DNA from: Arthrobacter beigongshangensis
Lineage (GTDB): Bacteria > Bacillota > Bacilli > Bacillales_A > Planococcaceae
NCBI RefSeq assembly: GCF_016820585.1
Contig: NZ_JADHDX010000008.1
Coordinates: 80,061 to 144,060, forward strand
Reading direction: 5' to 3'
DNA: 64,000 bases
In this document: positions 34,216 through 42,192 of the stretch, piece by piece
Numbering within the stretch: position 1 is the first letter of the stretch
How the letters are laid out: the number at the start of each line of letters is the position of its first letter
Made by a program: the position numbers and the translations under genes
Notes under the pieces: model-generated
Told to the model about the DNA's origin: nothing
The model's database searches: none
Seen by the model: only the letters and a program-made list of their open reading frames with translations

Positions 34216-34923
34216 GTGACAGAAATGAATACATGTAGCCACGAAACAGAAGGTACAGCGGAGATGCAAAAATTATGCATCTCCATCGTGCCGATTTTCA
34301 ATCATTTGGATGCAGCCGAAATGCGGGAAATCGTCAAAGAAACACACGCTATTTCGCATGAACGAGGGCATACTATCTACCGCGCAGGCGAAAATTCAGA
34401 TGGCTTGTACATTGTCCATAAAGGTCGCATAAAAATTTACAGACTGTCCGACAATGGCAAAGAACAGCTCGTTCGTATTTTAGAGCCGGGTGATTTTACA
34501 GGTGAACTTTCACTATTTAGTGAATCTGTCCACAACGCTTATGCAGAAGCACTCGAGCCCGTCGAACTATGCGTCATGGGGCGGGATGATTTCCAGCAGT
34601 TTTTATTGAAGTACCCAGCGATTGCATTGAAGGTACTTACTGAATTTTCCACACGGTTAGCAAAAACTGAGAAGCAAGCAGCCAGCATCGCCATGGAATC
34701 TACCGAAACGCGCGTCGCTATCTATCTGGCCGATCTAGTCGAGGAGCAAAAACGCAGTGACATCACCTTACCTATGAGTCGGAAAGACCTCGCCTCCCAT
34801 CTTGGCACTACACCTGAAACAGTGAGTCGAAAGCTCACCGATTTCGAGCAGGCCGGATGGATTCGACAGAGTGGCCAGCGCGATATCGTGATTTTGGATT
34901 TGGATGCACTGTTGTTGGCGTGA
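34216..34923 (+). CDS. Crp/Fnr-family transcription regulator (FLP-like)
   Basis: 235 residues: a cyclic-nucleotide-binding-like beta barrel (about 25-140), a dimer helix, and a C-terminal helix-turn-helix with SRKDLASHLGTTPETVSRKL (about 185-205), in which the recognition helix TPETVSRKL matches the FNR type. Three cysteines, at 7, 21 and 119, could sense redox by disulfide or bind a cluster. GTG start. It is the last gene of the HMA-ATPase operon and likely binds the FNR-like box upstream of it. Confidence 0.85.
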   Translation: MTEMNTCSHETEGTAEMQKLCISIVPIFNHLDAAEMREIVKETHAISHERGHTIYRAGENSDGLYIVHKGRIKIYRLSDNGKEQLVRILEPGDFTGELSLFSESVHNAYAEALEPVELCVMGRDDFQQFLLKYPAIALKVLTEFSTRLAKTEKQAASIAMESTETRVAIYLADLVEEQKRSDITLPMSRKDLASHLGTTPETVSRKLTDFEQAGWIRQSGQRDIVILDLDALLLA

Positions 34924-34947
34924 AATTTGATGGCGACTGGGGGGGTT

Positions 34948-35715
34948 CCAACGAAATGGTTGAACTGTCCAACATTGCGAAAAGATTCTAACATTGTTGC
35001 GAAACTCTACAACAATAATCCGGGAGTCTCCAACCATTTCGGGAACTGCCCAACATTGCGAAAAGATTCCAACATTGTTGCAAAACTCTCCAACAATACT
35101 ACGGGAGTGTCCAACCATTTCGGGGAAATGTCCAACGTTGCGAAAATATTCCAACATTGTTGCAAAACTCTCCAACAATACTACGGGAGTGTCCAACCAT
35201 TTCGGGGAAATGTCCAACGTTGCGAAAATATTCCAACATTGTTGCAAAACTCTCCAACAATACTACGGGAGTGTCCAACCATTTCGGGGAACTGTCCAAC
35301 ATTGCGACAAGATTCCAACATTGTTGCAAACCTCTCCAACAATAATTCGGGAGTCTCCAACCATTTCGGGAACTGCCCAACATTGCGAAAAGATTCCAAC
35401 ATTGTTGCAAAACTCTCCAACAATACTACGGGAGTGTCCAACCATTTCGGGGAACTGTCCAACATTGCGAAAAGATTCCAACATTGTTGCAAAACTCTCC
35501 AACAATAATTCGGGAGTCTCCAACCATTTCGGGAACTGCCCAACATTGCGAAAAGATTCCAACATTGTTGCAAAACTCTCCAACAATACTACGGGAGTGT
35601 CCAACCATTTCGGGGAAATGTCCAACGTTGCGAAAATATTCCAACATTGTTGCAAAACTCTCCAACAATACTACGGGAGTGTCCAACCATTTCGGGGAAC
35701 TGTCCAACATTGCGT
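34948..35715. repeat. Tandem array of about 9.4 units of 81/82 bp with nested 20-bp sub-repeats
   Basis: Unit boundaries by the block CCAACCATTTCGG fall at 35030, 35111, 35193, 35275, 35357, 35438, 35520, 35601 and 35683; spacing is 81 or 82 bases. A more diverged unit precedes the first and a 33-base partial unit ends the array. Three unit types differ at fixed positions (CTGCCCAACATT, ATGTCCAACGTT, CTGTCCAACATT; and ACTACGGGAGTG versus ATTCGGGAGTC). Each 82-base unit consists of four sub-units of 19+21+21+21 bases, each starting TCCAAC. Each contains a stem ATTGTTG-N10-CAACAAT. Open frames cross it on all strands, but 82 is not a multiple of three, so it is not coding. Confidence 0.9.
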
Positions 35716-35854
35716 CAGAAGTTCTCAACCACCGTCAGCTAATAAATTTATTCCATTAGCCTATCTTTTTGCATTTCACACTCGTCTCAACGCATACAAT
35801 TGTTGTATAATAACACTAGTAAATCTATGCTCAATCGAAAGAGAGTGAAATTCT

Positions 35855-36574
35855 ATGGGTCGCAAATGGAATAATATTAAAGAAAAAAAGGCGTCAAGAG
35901 ATGCGGATACAAGTCGTATTTACGCAAAATTCGGCCGTGAAATTTATGTGGTCGCTAAGCAAGGCGAGCCTGACCCAGAACTAAACCAAGCGCTTAAAGT
36001 GGTTGTCGAGCGCGCCAAAACATATAGCGTACCAAAAGCCATCATCGACCGTGCCATCGAAAAAGCAAAGGGTGGTGCGGAAGAAAACTTTGACGAGCTA
36101 CGCTACGAAGGCTTTGGCCCGAACGGCTCAATGGTCATCGTCGATACATTAACGAACAACGTCAACCGAACTGCATCAGAAGTGCGGGCTGCTTTCGGTA
36201 AAAACAACGGTAATATGGGCGTAAGTGGATCTGTTTCCTACATGTTCGATGCTACTGCAGTCATCGGTATCGAAGGTAAATCTGCTGACGACGTACTCGA
36301 ACTCCTCATGGATGCGGACGTCGAAGTTCGTGACATCCTTGAAGAAGAGGATGCTGTTATCGTCTATGCTGAACCGGACCAATTCCATGTCGTTCAAGAA
36401 GCATTCAAAAATGCTGGTATTACAGAATTCACTGTTGCCGAGCTAACAATGCTAGCACACAATTTCGTAGAACTCGATTCCGATGCACAAGCAAAATTCG
36501 AAAAAATGATTGACGCACTAGACGACTTAGAAGACGTTCAACAGGTATATCACAACGTCGATTTGGACGATTAA
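35855..36574 (+). CDS. yeeI: YebC/PmpR/TACO1-family protein (YeeI-like)
   Basis: 239 residues, full length. It starts [20 protein letters not shown] and has the family core [19 protein letters not shown] near residue 83 and [14 protein letters not shown] near 115; the end [10 protein letters not shown] is as in B. subtilis YeeI. Family members were described as transcription regulators and, more recently, as factors that help ribosomes translate proline-rich stretches. GAGAGTG precedes the ATG. The 82-bp array ends 140 bases upstream, so the promoter must lie in that space. Confidence 0.92.
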   Translation: MGRKWNNIKEKKASRDADTSRIYAKFGREIYVVAKQGEPDPELNQALKVVVERAKTYSVPKAIIDRAIEKAKGGAEENFDELRYEGFGPNGSMVIVDTLTNNVNRTASEVRAAFGKNNGNMGVSGSVSYMFDATAVIGIEGKSADDVLELLMDADVEVRDILEEEDAVIVYAEPDQFHVVQEAFKNAGITEFTVAELTMLAHNFVELDSDAQAKFEKMIDALDDLEDVQQVYHNVDLDD

Positions 36575-36582
36575 TCACATAG

Positions 36583-36617
36583 AAAAGGAGAATCCACATC
36601 AGATGGATTCTCCTTTT
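36583..36617 (+). terminator. Terminator of yeeI
   Basis: AAAAGGAGAATCCA pairs with TGGATTCTCCTTTT, followed by T. Confidence 0.93.
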
Positions 36618-36630
36618 TATTCATACTCCC

Positions 36631-37176
36631 TTATTCATACTGTTCGATTTGATTGCCCTCTTCATCGAAATAAGTATAGTAAAATTGATAACTCTTCCCT
36701 TTCCGCTTCGGTAACTCCACCCACACAACATCCCTTGCATTGGGATGTATGTCTATCTCCATAACTTCATCATTGACGGTCATACGTATTTTGGCAATTT
36801 TATTATTTTCATTCGCAACGTAAAGCATCGTCGGAGGAATACCATCCTCCTCTAACATATGGACCCCGAATTGTGAAAGTGATTCACCTTTCCTTACTTC
36901 AAAATGCGACCATTGATAGTTCCCTTTAGCATTTTTGGTCAAACGCATATAGGCCGGATTCTGATTAAAAATAAGACTAACAATCCGTTCTTCCCTACTA
37001 TCTGTTATATCCAAAATTTCGATAGTAGCCGATTCAGCTTCATAGCCTTCAATAGACCGAATAACTTCAATAATAGACGCCTCGTCGTTACCATAAATCG
37101 GTTTCTCCCACCAAATCACAACGCAAAGGATTACACTTACTGCAAGTACAACCACGACAAGTAATTTCTTCAACAT
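36631..37176 (-). CDS. Hypothetical membrane-anchored protein
   Basis: 181 residues; N-terminal hydrophobic segment (about 3-24) as anchor or signal, then a beta-rich outer domain with no recognised family. GGGGAGAAG precedes the ATG. It lies 35 bases downstream of a short lipoprotein gene on the same strand, and both are likely surface proteins of unknown role. Confidence 0.65.
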   Translation of the reverse strand: MLKKLLVVVVLAVSVILCVVIWWEKPIYGNDEASIIEVIRSIEGYEAESATIEILDITDSREERIVSLIFNQNPAYMRLTKNAKGNYQWSHFEVRKGESLSQFGVHMLEEDGIPPTMLYVANENNKIAKIRMTVNDEVMEIDIHPNARDVVWVELPKRKGKSYQFYYTYFDEEGNQIEQYE

Positions 37177-37211
37177 CTTCTCCCCTATTCTTTATGGAAA
37201 ATAGGATTCCC

Positions 37212-37592
37212 TCACATCTTCACTTCATCGCTCATTTCAAATACATCGAAAATATGCTTTTGGAACACCAGCGAAATAATCTTATCTTCTTTTTTATAAT
37301 AATGGACATTGCCGACGCGTTGATCCACCAACTCGGTCCAGCCCCAATCCTCGATCTCCGCTAAATAATGCGCTGGTGGCTCACCTTGGCTGCCACCGAT
37401 ATCCTTCAGCTTATATTTTGCAGATTTTGCAATTTCGGTTGTACAAATTTCAGGTCGAACTTCACTCGCATTTTTTGGAACTGGAAAACCATGATTGATA
37501 ACCGCCATGCGATAGCCCTCTTCTTCGCTATAGACATTCGAGCAGCCAGCCATCATGCCGATGATTAAAAGAAATATAAGAAGCCGTTTCAT
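37212..37592 (-). CDS. Hypothetical lipoprotein
   Basis: 126 residues with lipobox IGMMAGC (Cys 17), then a soluble domain containing FPVPKNASEV and IEDWGWTELVDQ. Similar short lipoproteins occur in Bacillales, but no function is known. GGAGATGGC precedes the ATG. The following 205 bases upstream (37593-37798) hold no gene. Confidence 0.7.
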   Translation of the reverse strand: MKRLLIFLLIIGMMAGCSNVYSEEEGYRMAVINHGFPVPKNASEVRPEICTTEIAKSAKYKLKDIGGSQGEPPAHYLAEIEDWGWTELVDQRVGNVHYYKKEDKIISLVFQKHIFDVFEMSDEVKM

Positions 37593-37798
37593 CCCGCCAT
37601 CTCCCTCACAAAAACTTCACAAGCCTTTACTATCAGATTACTAAGAAAGTTAAAGTTTGTCATCCGACGTATTTGTGACAAGCTGGAATTAGGTTGGTGG
37701 CTTTCAACAAAGACCTCCGCCGTGTGCGTAATCATGTCATGGGCTCGTTACATGACTCGAAACCTTTTATCTCCAATTTCAGGATTGTCTCGCCACCT

Positions 37799-38245
37799 CT
37801 AGTTAATTACATACTTAAATATAAGCTCCCCGTTTGGATCCCTTTCATTTATAAACTCAAATCCAATACTTTTATATAATTCGAATGCTACTTTATTCTC
37901 TTCGATGATACTTAAATAGATCATTTTTACCCCATATTCTTTGGATACAATCTCAATCAGTTTTAGCATCGCTTTTCTTCCCAAGCCTTTACCTTGATAT
38001 TTTTCATCTATCATTATTCGGTCAATCCAAGTATCTTTATTCGGCCCGAAAGAACCGTACATTGCAAATCCAATAATAACCTCTCCATCATATAGTGCCA
38101 CCGGACGCCATTGATGGTATGTACTCGCTTCCTCTATACACTCATCTACCGATTCAATATATTTTTCTTGTCCCATTTTTAATGTTATCTTTCTAAATAG
38201 CCATTCATTGGTATCATCAATGTCCTTTATATAAATATTGCTCAT
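37799..38245 (-). CDS. GNAT acetyltransferase (polyamine acetyltransferase-like)
   Basis: 148 residues beginning MSNIYIKDIDDTNEW. GNAT motif A is present: IMIDEKYQGKGLGRKAM (R/Q-x-x-G-x-G/A loop for acetyl-CoA), followed by NKVAFELYKSIGFEF (motif B). General resemblance to BltD/spermidine acetyltransferases, but the acceptor is not established. AGAGGTG lies 11 bases before ATG 38245; the longer frame to 38323 has no good start. Confidence 0.75.
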   Translation of the reverse strand: MSNIYIKDIDDTNEWLFRKITLKMGQEKYIESVDECIEEASTYHQWRPVALYDGEVIIGFAMYGSFGPNKDTWIDRIMIDEKYQGKGLGRKAMLKLIEIVSKEYGVKMIYLSIIEENKVAFELYKSIGFEFINERDPNGELIFKYVIN

Positions 38246-38301
38246 GCTAGTAACTACACCTCTATTATCTAGTCCGATTGCAGTACAACATTGCTCAATT
38301 G

Positions 38302-38544
38302 TTAAAAGATGTTTTTTATCCAAGTCATTATGTAAGCAAAAATAAATGGCTTAAACCAAACTAGATAGAATAAAATGATAAAAAAGATACGCCTGATATT
38401 ATCTTTGTTACACCTTTTTCTTTTTTTGGAGAATGCTATAAAACTAAAGATAATTCCAAGTACTAAAAGTATAAATCCTATGATAACAGCAGGCTCAATT
38501 ATCTCTGTTGTCATCCAACTAAGTGCAAGTATTCCAGAAATCAC
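38302..38544 (-). CDS. Small membrane protein, start uncertain or frameshifted
   Basis: About 80 residues with three hydrophobic segments. The GTG at 38544 would cut the first helix in half. In the same frame upstream the codons spell FEQIFSIWSIVFV, completing a normal helix, but no ATG/GTG/TTG is in frame there. A perfect AAAGGAGG at about 38590-38597 is followed at the right distance by a TTG in another frame that gives only 12 codons (MNRFLVYGQLSL, then TGA overlapping the GTG). Either translation is coupled through this mini-ORF or one base has been lost. No family recognised. Confidence 0.45.
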   Translation of the reverse strand: MISGILALSWMTTEIIEPAVIIGFILLVLGIIFSFIAFSKKRKRCNKDNIRRIFFIILFYLVWFKPFIFAYIMTWIKNIF

Positions 38545-38616
38545 AAAGACAATTGACCATATACTAAAAATCTGTTCAAACTAGTAGCTCCTCCTTTTGG
38601 ATGACCAGAAAAACCT

Positions 38617-39024
38617 CTACTTGATAACTTTTTTTATTAGCGTCAATATAAAAAATTGAATAATTCCGCCAACCATACCAAAAACGAACATCGTAATTAT
38701 TGAAAAAAGATCATATAGAACAATACTCCCTAAAAGGCCCGCCAAGCCACCAAAGCCCGCATACAAAAGTGCCTTTATCCGATTTAAATAATTTTTAGTT
38801 CGAGTAGAAAAGTCGATATACAATGAAATAGGAAATGCCCCAAACACAAAGAACGGAAACGAATATAGTGCCACAACCAAGATAGTTGGACCAAAACCCC
38901 AGGAGTCTTGAAGAAATAGAATCGAATAAAGTGCTAAGAAAATACCAAAAGGTATAGGTGAAATTATTACCGCCAAAAAGTAAAGTGAGATGCGGTCAAA
39001 CGTCTCTTTATAGGTTGTTGTCAT
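38617..39024 (-). CDS. Hypothetical membrane protein (4 TM)
   Basis: 135 residues starting MTTTYKETFDRISLYFL; four hydrophobic helices. GTGGGG lies 8 bases before ATG 39024; a longer reading to 39072 lacks a ribosome site. No family recognised. It lies upstream of the other small membrane gene, perhaps in one transcript. Confidence 0.6.
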   Translation of the reverse strand: MTTTYKETFDRISLYFLAVIISPIPFGIFLALYSILFLQDSWGFGPTILVVALYSFPFFVFGAFPISLYIDFSTRTKNYLNRIKALLYAGFGGLAGLLGSIVLYDLFSIITMFVFGMVGGIIQFFILTLIKKVIK

Positions 39025-39231
39025 ATTGAATACCCCACTTTCATCAATCCTTACAGTTCCTACTTCCTTCATTGAGTCGGATCAATATCATAAGGATTAG
39101 AAATAACAAAAAAACAGTAGAAAATAATTTCATTAATGGTCTCTACTACTTAACAGACGTAATTATTTGACAACTAGTTTCATTTTATTTCCTAATTGCG
39201 TGAAATGATCCACTTACAAAAAGCTCGCGGT

Positions 39232-39684
39232 TCAAAGCCTCCTCGCAAGTCGAGTCATATCTCTACATTGAATACCATTTTCAAAAATCGCTTCCTCGTA
39301 GTTATCAATGAAAAAGTCCTTTATCACACCTTCTATTCGAAAACCACATTTCTGATAAAGCGCCAGCTGGCCTATACTTGAATTGCCCGTTCCGACTTCC
39401 AGTGAGTGATAACCAAGCTCCCGCGCAGTTTGAATCGCATCCTCAATTAGCTTCCTACCAATCCCTCTGCCATGCATCCTTTCATCAACCGCTACATTCA
39501 TAATCTCCATCGTTTCCACATCCAATTTCACCAACACATAAACACCGACGATTTCACCCGCAATTTCAGCTACGCGGCATTCCCCAATCGCCAAATATTC
39601 CTCCACCATCTCCCGTGATGGATCTGCGAGTAGTAAGAGCTCAAAAGGTGGTATCTCATGCTTGTTCAATTTTCTGATGAACAC
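39232..39684 (-). CDS. GNAT acetyltransferase (YvbK-like)
   Basis: 150 residues. Motif A NVAVDERMHGRGIGRKLIE near residue 62 and motif B IGQLALYQKCGFRIEGV near 105. Resembles B. subtilis YvbK; substrate unknown. The start is GTG 39684, 7 bases after AGGAGG. The next upstream gene ends 11 bases before it, so they are probably co-transcribed. Confidence 0.8.
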   Translation of the reverse strand: MFIRKLNKHEIPPFELLLLADPSREMVEEYLAIGECRVAEIAGEIVGVYVLVKLDVETMEIMNVAVDERMHGRGIGRKLIEDAIQTARELGYHSLEVGTGNSSIGQLALYQKCGFRIEGVIKDFFIDNYEEAIFENGIQCRDMTRLARRL

Positions 39685-39695
39685 TCAAACGCCTC

Positions 39696-40412
39696 CTATT
39701 GTTTTCCCATCGAATATCCCTCAAATAACCGACCACCATAAGGTTGCAGTACTTCATCAGCCAGGTTGATTATTTCACCCTTAGCACCCGTTCTATAAAA
39801 CATATCAAACGCTTGCACGAATCTCCCTGCAAAGTCCTCATCATAGTTATTTAAAGCCCGCACAACCCATTTCGACTCCCCTATCCACTTGCCATTTGTC
39901 CGCAAAACAAACTCATGGATTGCATCAGCCAATGTATTCGCAATGAAGATTTCTTCCGCCCGATTGGTTGAACCAACCAGATCATCAAGCGCATCCGTTA
40001 GCATATATCGTTTCGTTTCTATCGTATCCCAAGACCACATAGCAGGGCCTTGATTCAACAGCTCATCCGCCTCATCCTTTATCGCACGAACAGCTCCCGA
40101 GTCAATGATGATAAGTCCTTCTGAAACCATCCGCGGCAATGAAGGACGAGCCCTCTCACAGTCCAACTTGAAAAAGTCTTTATACGAAGTAAAATTATGG
40201 ACAAACACTTCGATTGGCCAACCATAATCGATAAACGATTCACGATAAGCCGACTCGACTTTGTCATCAAAAACAACGATATCCAAATCTGATGTAGCTG
40301 TATGCTCACCCCTGACCACACTTCCAGCCATCACCGCAGCTTGGCAATTTGGGAACTTCTTTGCTATAAATCTTTTCGCAGCTTCTAGCGGCTGCAATCT
40401 GTTTTCATTCAT
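39696..40412 (-). CDS. Nucleotidyltransferase-domain protein
   Basis: 238 residues. The nucleotidyltransferase motif GSVVRGEHTATSDLDIVVFD (residues 30-49) has the GS...D-x-D pattern of the polymerase-beta superfamily. The helical C-terminal half resembles aminoglycoside and other small-molecule nucleotidyltransferases, but the substrate is not predictable. ATG behind GGGGGAG. Confidence 0.78.
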   Translation of the reverse strand: MNENRLQPLEAAKRFIAKKFPNCQAAVMAGSVVRGEHTATSDLDIVVFDDKVESAYRESFIDYGWPIEVFVHNFTSYKDFFKLDCERARPSLPRMVSEGLIIIDSGAVRAIKDEADELLNQGPAMWSWDTIETKRYMLTDALDDLVGSTNRAEEIFIANTLADAIHEFVLRTNGKWIGESKWVVRALNNYDEDFAGRFVQAFDMFYRTGAKGEIINLADEVLQPYGGRLFEGYSMGKQ

Positions 40413-40432
40413 ATGCTCCCCCTCTTACTATT

Positions 40433-40831
40433 TCAATCTCTATATAAAACAGATACTTTTTCCACAATCTCTATCGGATGAACATCCAATGATAATAGTT
40501 GTTCCAATTCAACCCACATTGGCTCATAGGTACCCCTATCCCTGCATTCATCCCCAAACTCTTCACCATTCCCCGTTCCAAATACACCACCAATAATTTC
40601 AGCAATAAAAAAGTACTGTACCCCATTATAATTAATAATCCCAAGACTACCTTTAATCGCAACATGCACACCTAATTCTTCGAACGTCTCTCTTATCGCA
40701 GCTTGCTCTGGACTTTCATCCTGTTCAATTCCGCCGCCAGGAAAAACATAATACTCCTGTCCAGCTCTAACTCTTTTAATCAATGCAACTTTGTTGCTTT
40801 CGATAATAACGGAAGAACCTCGATTTCTCAC
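40433..40831 (-). CDS. Nudix hydrolase
   Basis: 132 residues. The Nudix box starts GGGIEQDESPEQ near residue 32 and ends RETFEELGV. Substrate unknown. GTG start at 40831 with TAGGTG 7 bases upstream. Same strand as, and 20 bases upstream of, the nucleotidyltransferase gene. Confidence 0.82.
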   Translation of the reverse strand: MRNRGSSVIIESNKVALIKRVRAGQEYYVFPGGGIEQDESPEQAAIRETFEELGVHVAIKGSLGIINYNGVQYFFIAEIIGGVFGTGNGEEFGDECRDRGTYEPMWVELEQLLSLDVHPIEIVEKVSVLYRD

Positions 40832-40894
40832 ATCTCCTCACCTACTTTCCTTCAATACTCCCCAAACATCAGATAGCACTAGAATGAGTATCAC

Positions 40895-40972
40895 TTTACA
40901 ACTCCCTACACATATACTATAATATATTTTAGTAAATTAATTTTTAGTAAATATATTTTTATCAAACTAAAT
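40895..40972 (+). promoter_or_regulatory. SigA promoter with operator-like repeats
   Basis: TTTACA, 17-base spacer, TATAAT (40895-40923): near consensus. Immediately downstream TTTAGTAAA occurs twice (40928-40936, 40943-40951; spacing 15) and an inverted partner TCAAACTAAAT near 40963-40972. Their place over the transcription start suits repression, perhaps by the encoded HTH protein. Confidence 0.65.
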
Positions 40973-40996
40973 TTTATTGAAGAGGAGGAGTTTGAA

Positions 40997-41527
40997 ATGG
41001 GACTGTTGGATATCTATTTGCAAAAAAATGAGAAAAAACGCTACGATGTATTTAAAGAAACCGGACTGAGCCAGCAAATGCTTTCAAATGTCAACAAAAA
41101 AGAGGTAACGGGCTATTCCGTGAAAACCATCCAAGCCATCGCAAAAACAGTTGGAAAAAGTGAAGGAACCGTTTTAGAAGAACTATTAGGCCTAGAAAAA
41201 GAAAATGCTTACTTTGAAGTATTCAATATAGAAGATTTATTGTTAGCCTTTAAAAATAAAGAAACCCATATTGTCATCAAAGGCGACTATAAAAAAGAAA
41301 TCGTTCCATTCGCCGAAGGGCAACTTCTCGAAATTGAAACGATGGGGACGGGGTTAGGTTCTGCTGGAATGGTAGCTGTTTTAGCTGAGCTACTCCTACA
41401 TGCCGCTACCTTTTTTAGCAACAAAGACGCTGATTACAGGAAAATCGAAAATCAAATTCGGAAGTACAGAATAAAAAAACTAAACGACGACGAGCTACTT
41501 CTTTATTTACGTCAATTAGATTATTAA
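40997..41527 (+). CDS. HTH-domain protein of unknown role
   Basis: 176 residues. The N-terminal 60 residues resemble a Cro/XRE-like helix-turn-helix (YDVFKETGLSQQMLSNVNKKEVTGYSVKTIQAIAKTVG). The C-terminal part has EIETMGTGLGSAGMVAVLAELLLHA, a glycine-rich hydrophobic stretch, and a basic-acidic tail ending LLLYLRQLDY. GAGGAGG precedes the ATG. Monocistronic with a strong promoter and possible self-operators. It could be a regulator or a phage-related antitoxin; undecided. Confidence 0.6.
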   Translation: MGLLDIYLQKNEKKRYDVFKETGLSQQMLSNVNKKEVTGYSVKTIQAIAKTVGKSEGTVLEELLGLEKENAYFEVFNIEDLLLAFKNKETHIVIKGDYKKEIVPFAEGQLLEIETMGTGLGSAGMVAVLAELLLHAATFFSNKDADYRKIENQIRKYRIKKLNDDELLLYLRQLDY

Positions 41528-41547
41528 GCACCACACGCAATATCGAT

Positions 41548-41588
41548 GTATTCGTTTGCCGAGTGGATGTCTGCCGGCAAACGAATAC
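41548..41588. repeat. 14-bp inverted repeat, stable hairpin
   Basis: GTATTCGTTTGCCG, 13-base loop, CGGCAAACGAATAC. It stands between the HTH gene stop and the convergent acetyltransferase. No T-run follows on either strand, so it is not a standard terminator. Confidence 0.55.
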
Positions 41589-41632
41589 GTCAATACAGTG
41601 ATTTCCCTTTCTTATGAAAGAGCCCTGATTTC

Positions 41633-42192
41633 TCACGCCTCTCCGCCTACTCCCTTCCGATACTCAATTAACCAACAATCCCGATACTCGCCCTCGTGCC
41701 ACTCATTCGCCGGAAGCAACTTCACTTTCACAAACCCACACTTTTCATAACAACGAATCGCACGTTCATTCCACGTTTGCGGATCCATCACAATACAATC
41801 CGCCCCTCGCTCTTCAATTAAGTACCCTACCACGGAGCGAACAAGCTGTGTACCGATCCCTTTATTCCAATAGGCCGATTCTCCGATAAACTGATCCATA
41901 CCATAAATTAATTCCATAGAATCACCGTAGCCATAGGCAAGTCTCTCTTCTTTATCCACCTCGTAAAACTGAATATAACCGATTGGCTCACCGTCAAATT
42001 CAATCAGACACCGGGTAGAATCATCCTCTTCTTCAAAAAACTTCTCTTCCACTTTTTCTCGTCAAACGGGTTATCCCTGCCTTCGTAATACTGCAGGATT
42101 TCAGGATCAGAAAGCCATTTAACAAGTAAAAATTTATCCTCTTCTTTCAATATGCGTACATGCAATTTCTCAATTTTTATAATGGTATTCAC
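41633..42192 (-). pseudogene. AAC(6')-like acetyltransferase, frameshifted
   Basis: Two overlapping frames join into one protein of about 185 residues. The N-terminal part, MNTIIKIEKLHVRILKEEDK to NPFDEKK, continues after a one-base shift as VEEKFFEEEDDSTRCLIEF through AYWNKGIGTQLVRSVVGYL and ANEWHEGEYRDCWLIEYRK. That is the full layout of AAC(6')-type GNAT proteins (aminoglycoside 6'-N-acetyltransferase family). The break is at a run of five A (minus strand; 42053-42057), where six would restore the frame. A real mutation, slippage or sequence error are all possible. The GTG at 42192 overlaps the vanW-like stop. Confidence 0.75.

Noticed and set aside
34948..35715. CRISPR array
   Set aside because: Units are continuous near-identical copies with no unique spacers, and no cas genes are nearby.
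34927..35848. Several long open frames across the 82-bp repeats on both strands, resembling repeat proteins
   Set aside because: The repeats simply lack stop codons. Unit lengths of 82 shift the frame at each unit, frames are open on both strands at once, and no ribosome site precedes them.
41548..41588. Terminator for the HTH gene
   Set aside because: Strong stem but no T-run on either strand; kept only as a hairpin.
42004..42192. Separate 62-residue gene
   Set aside because: Its protein continues logically in the neighbouring frame as an AAC(6')-type enzyme; it is the front half of a frameshifted gene.
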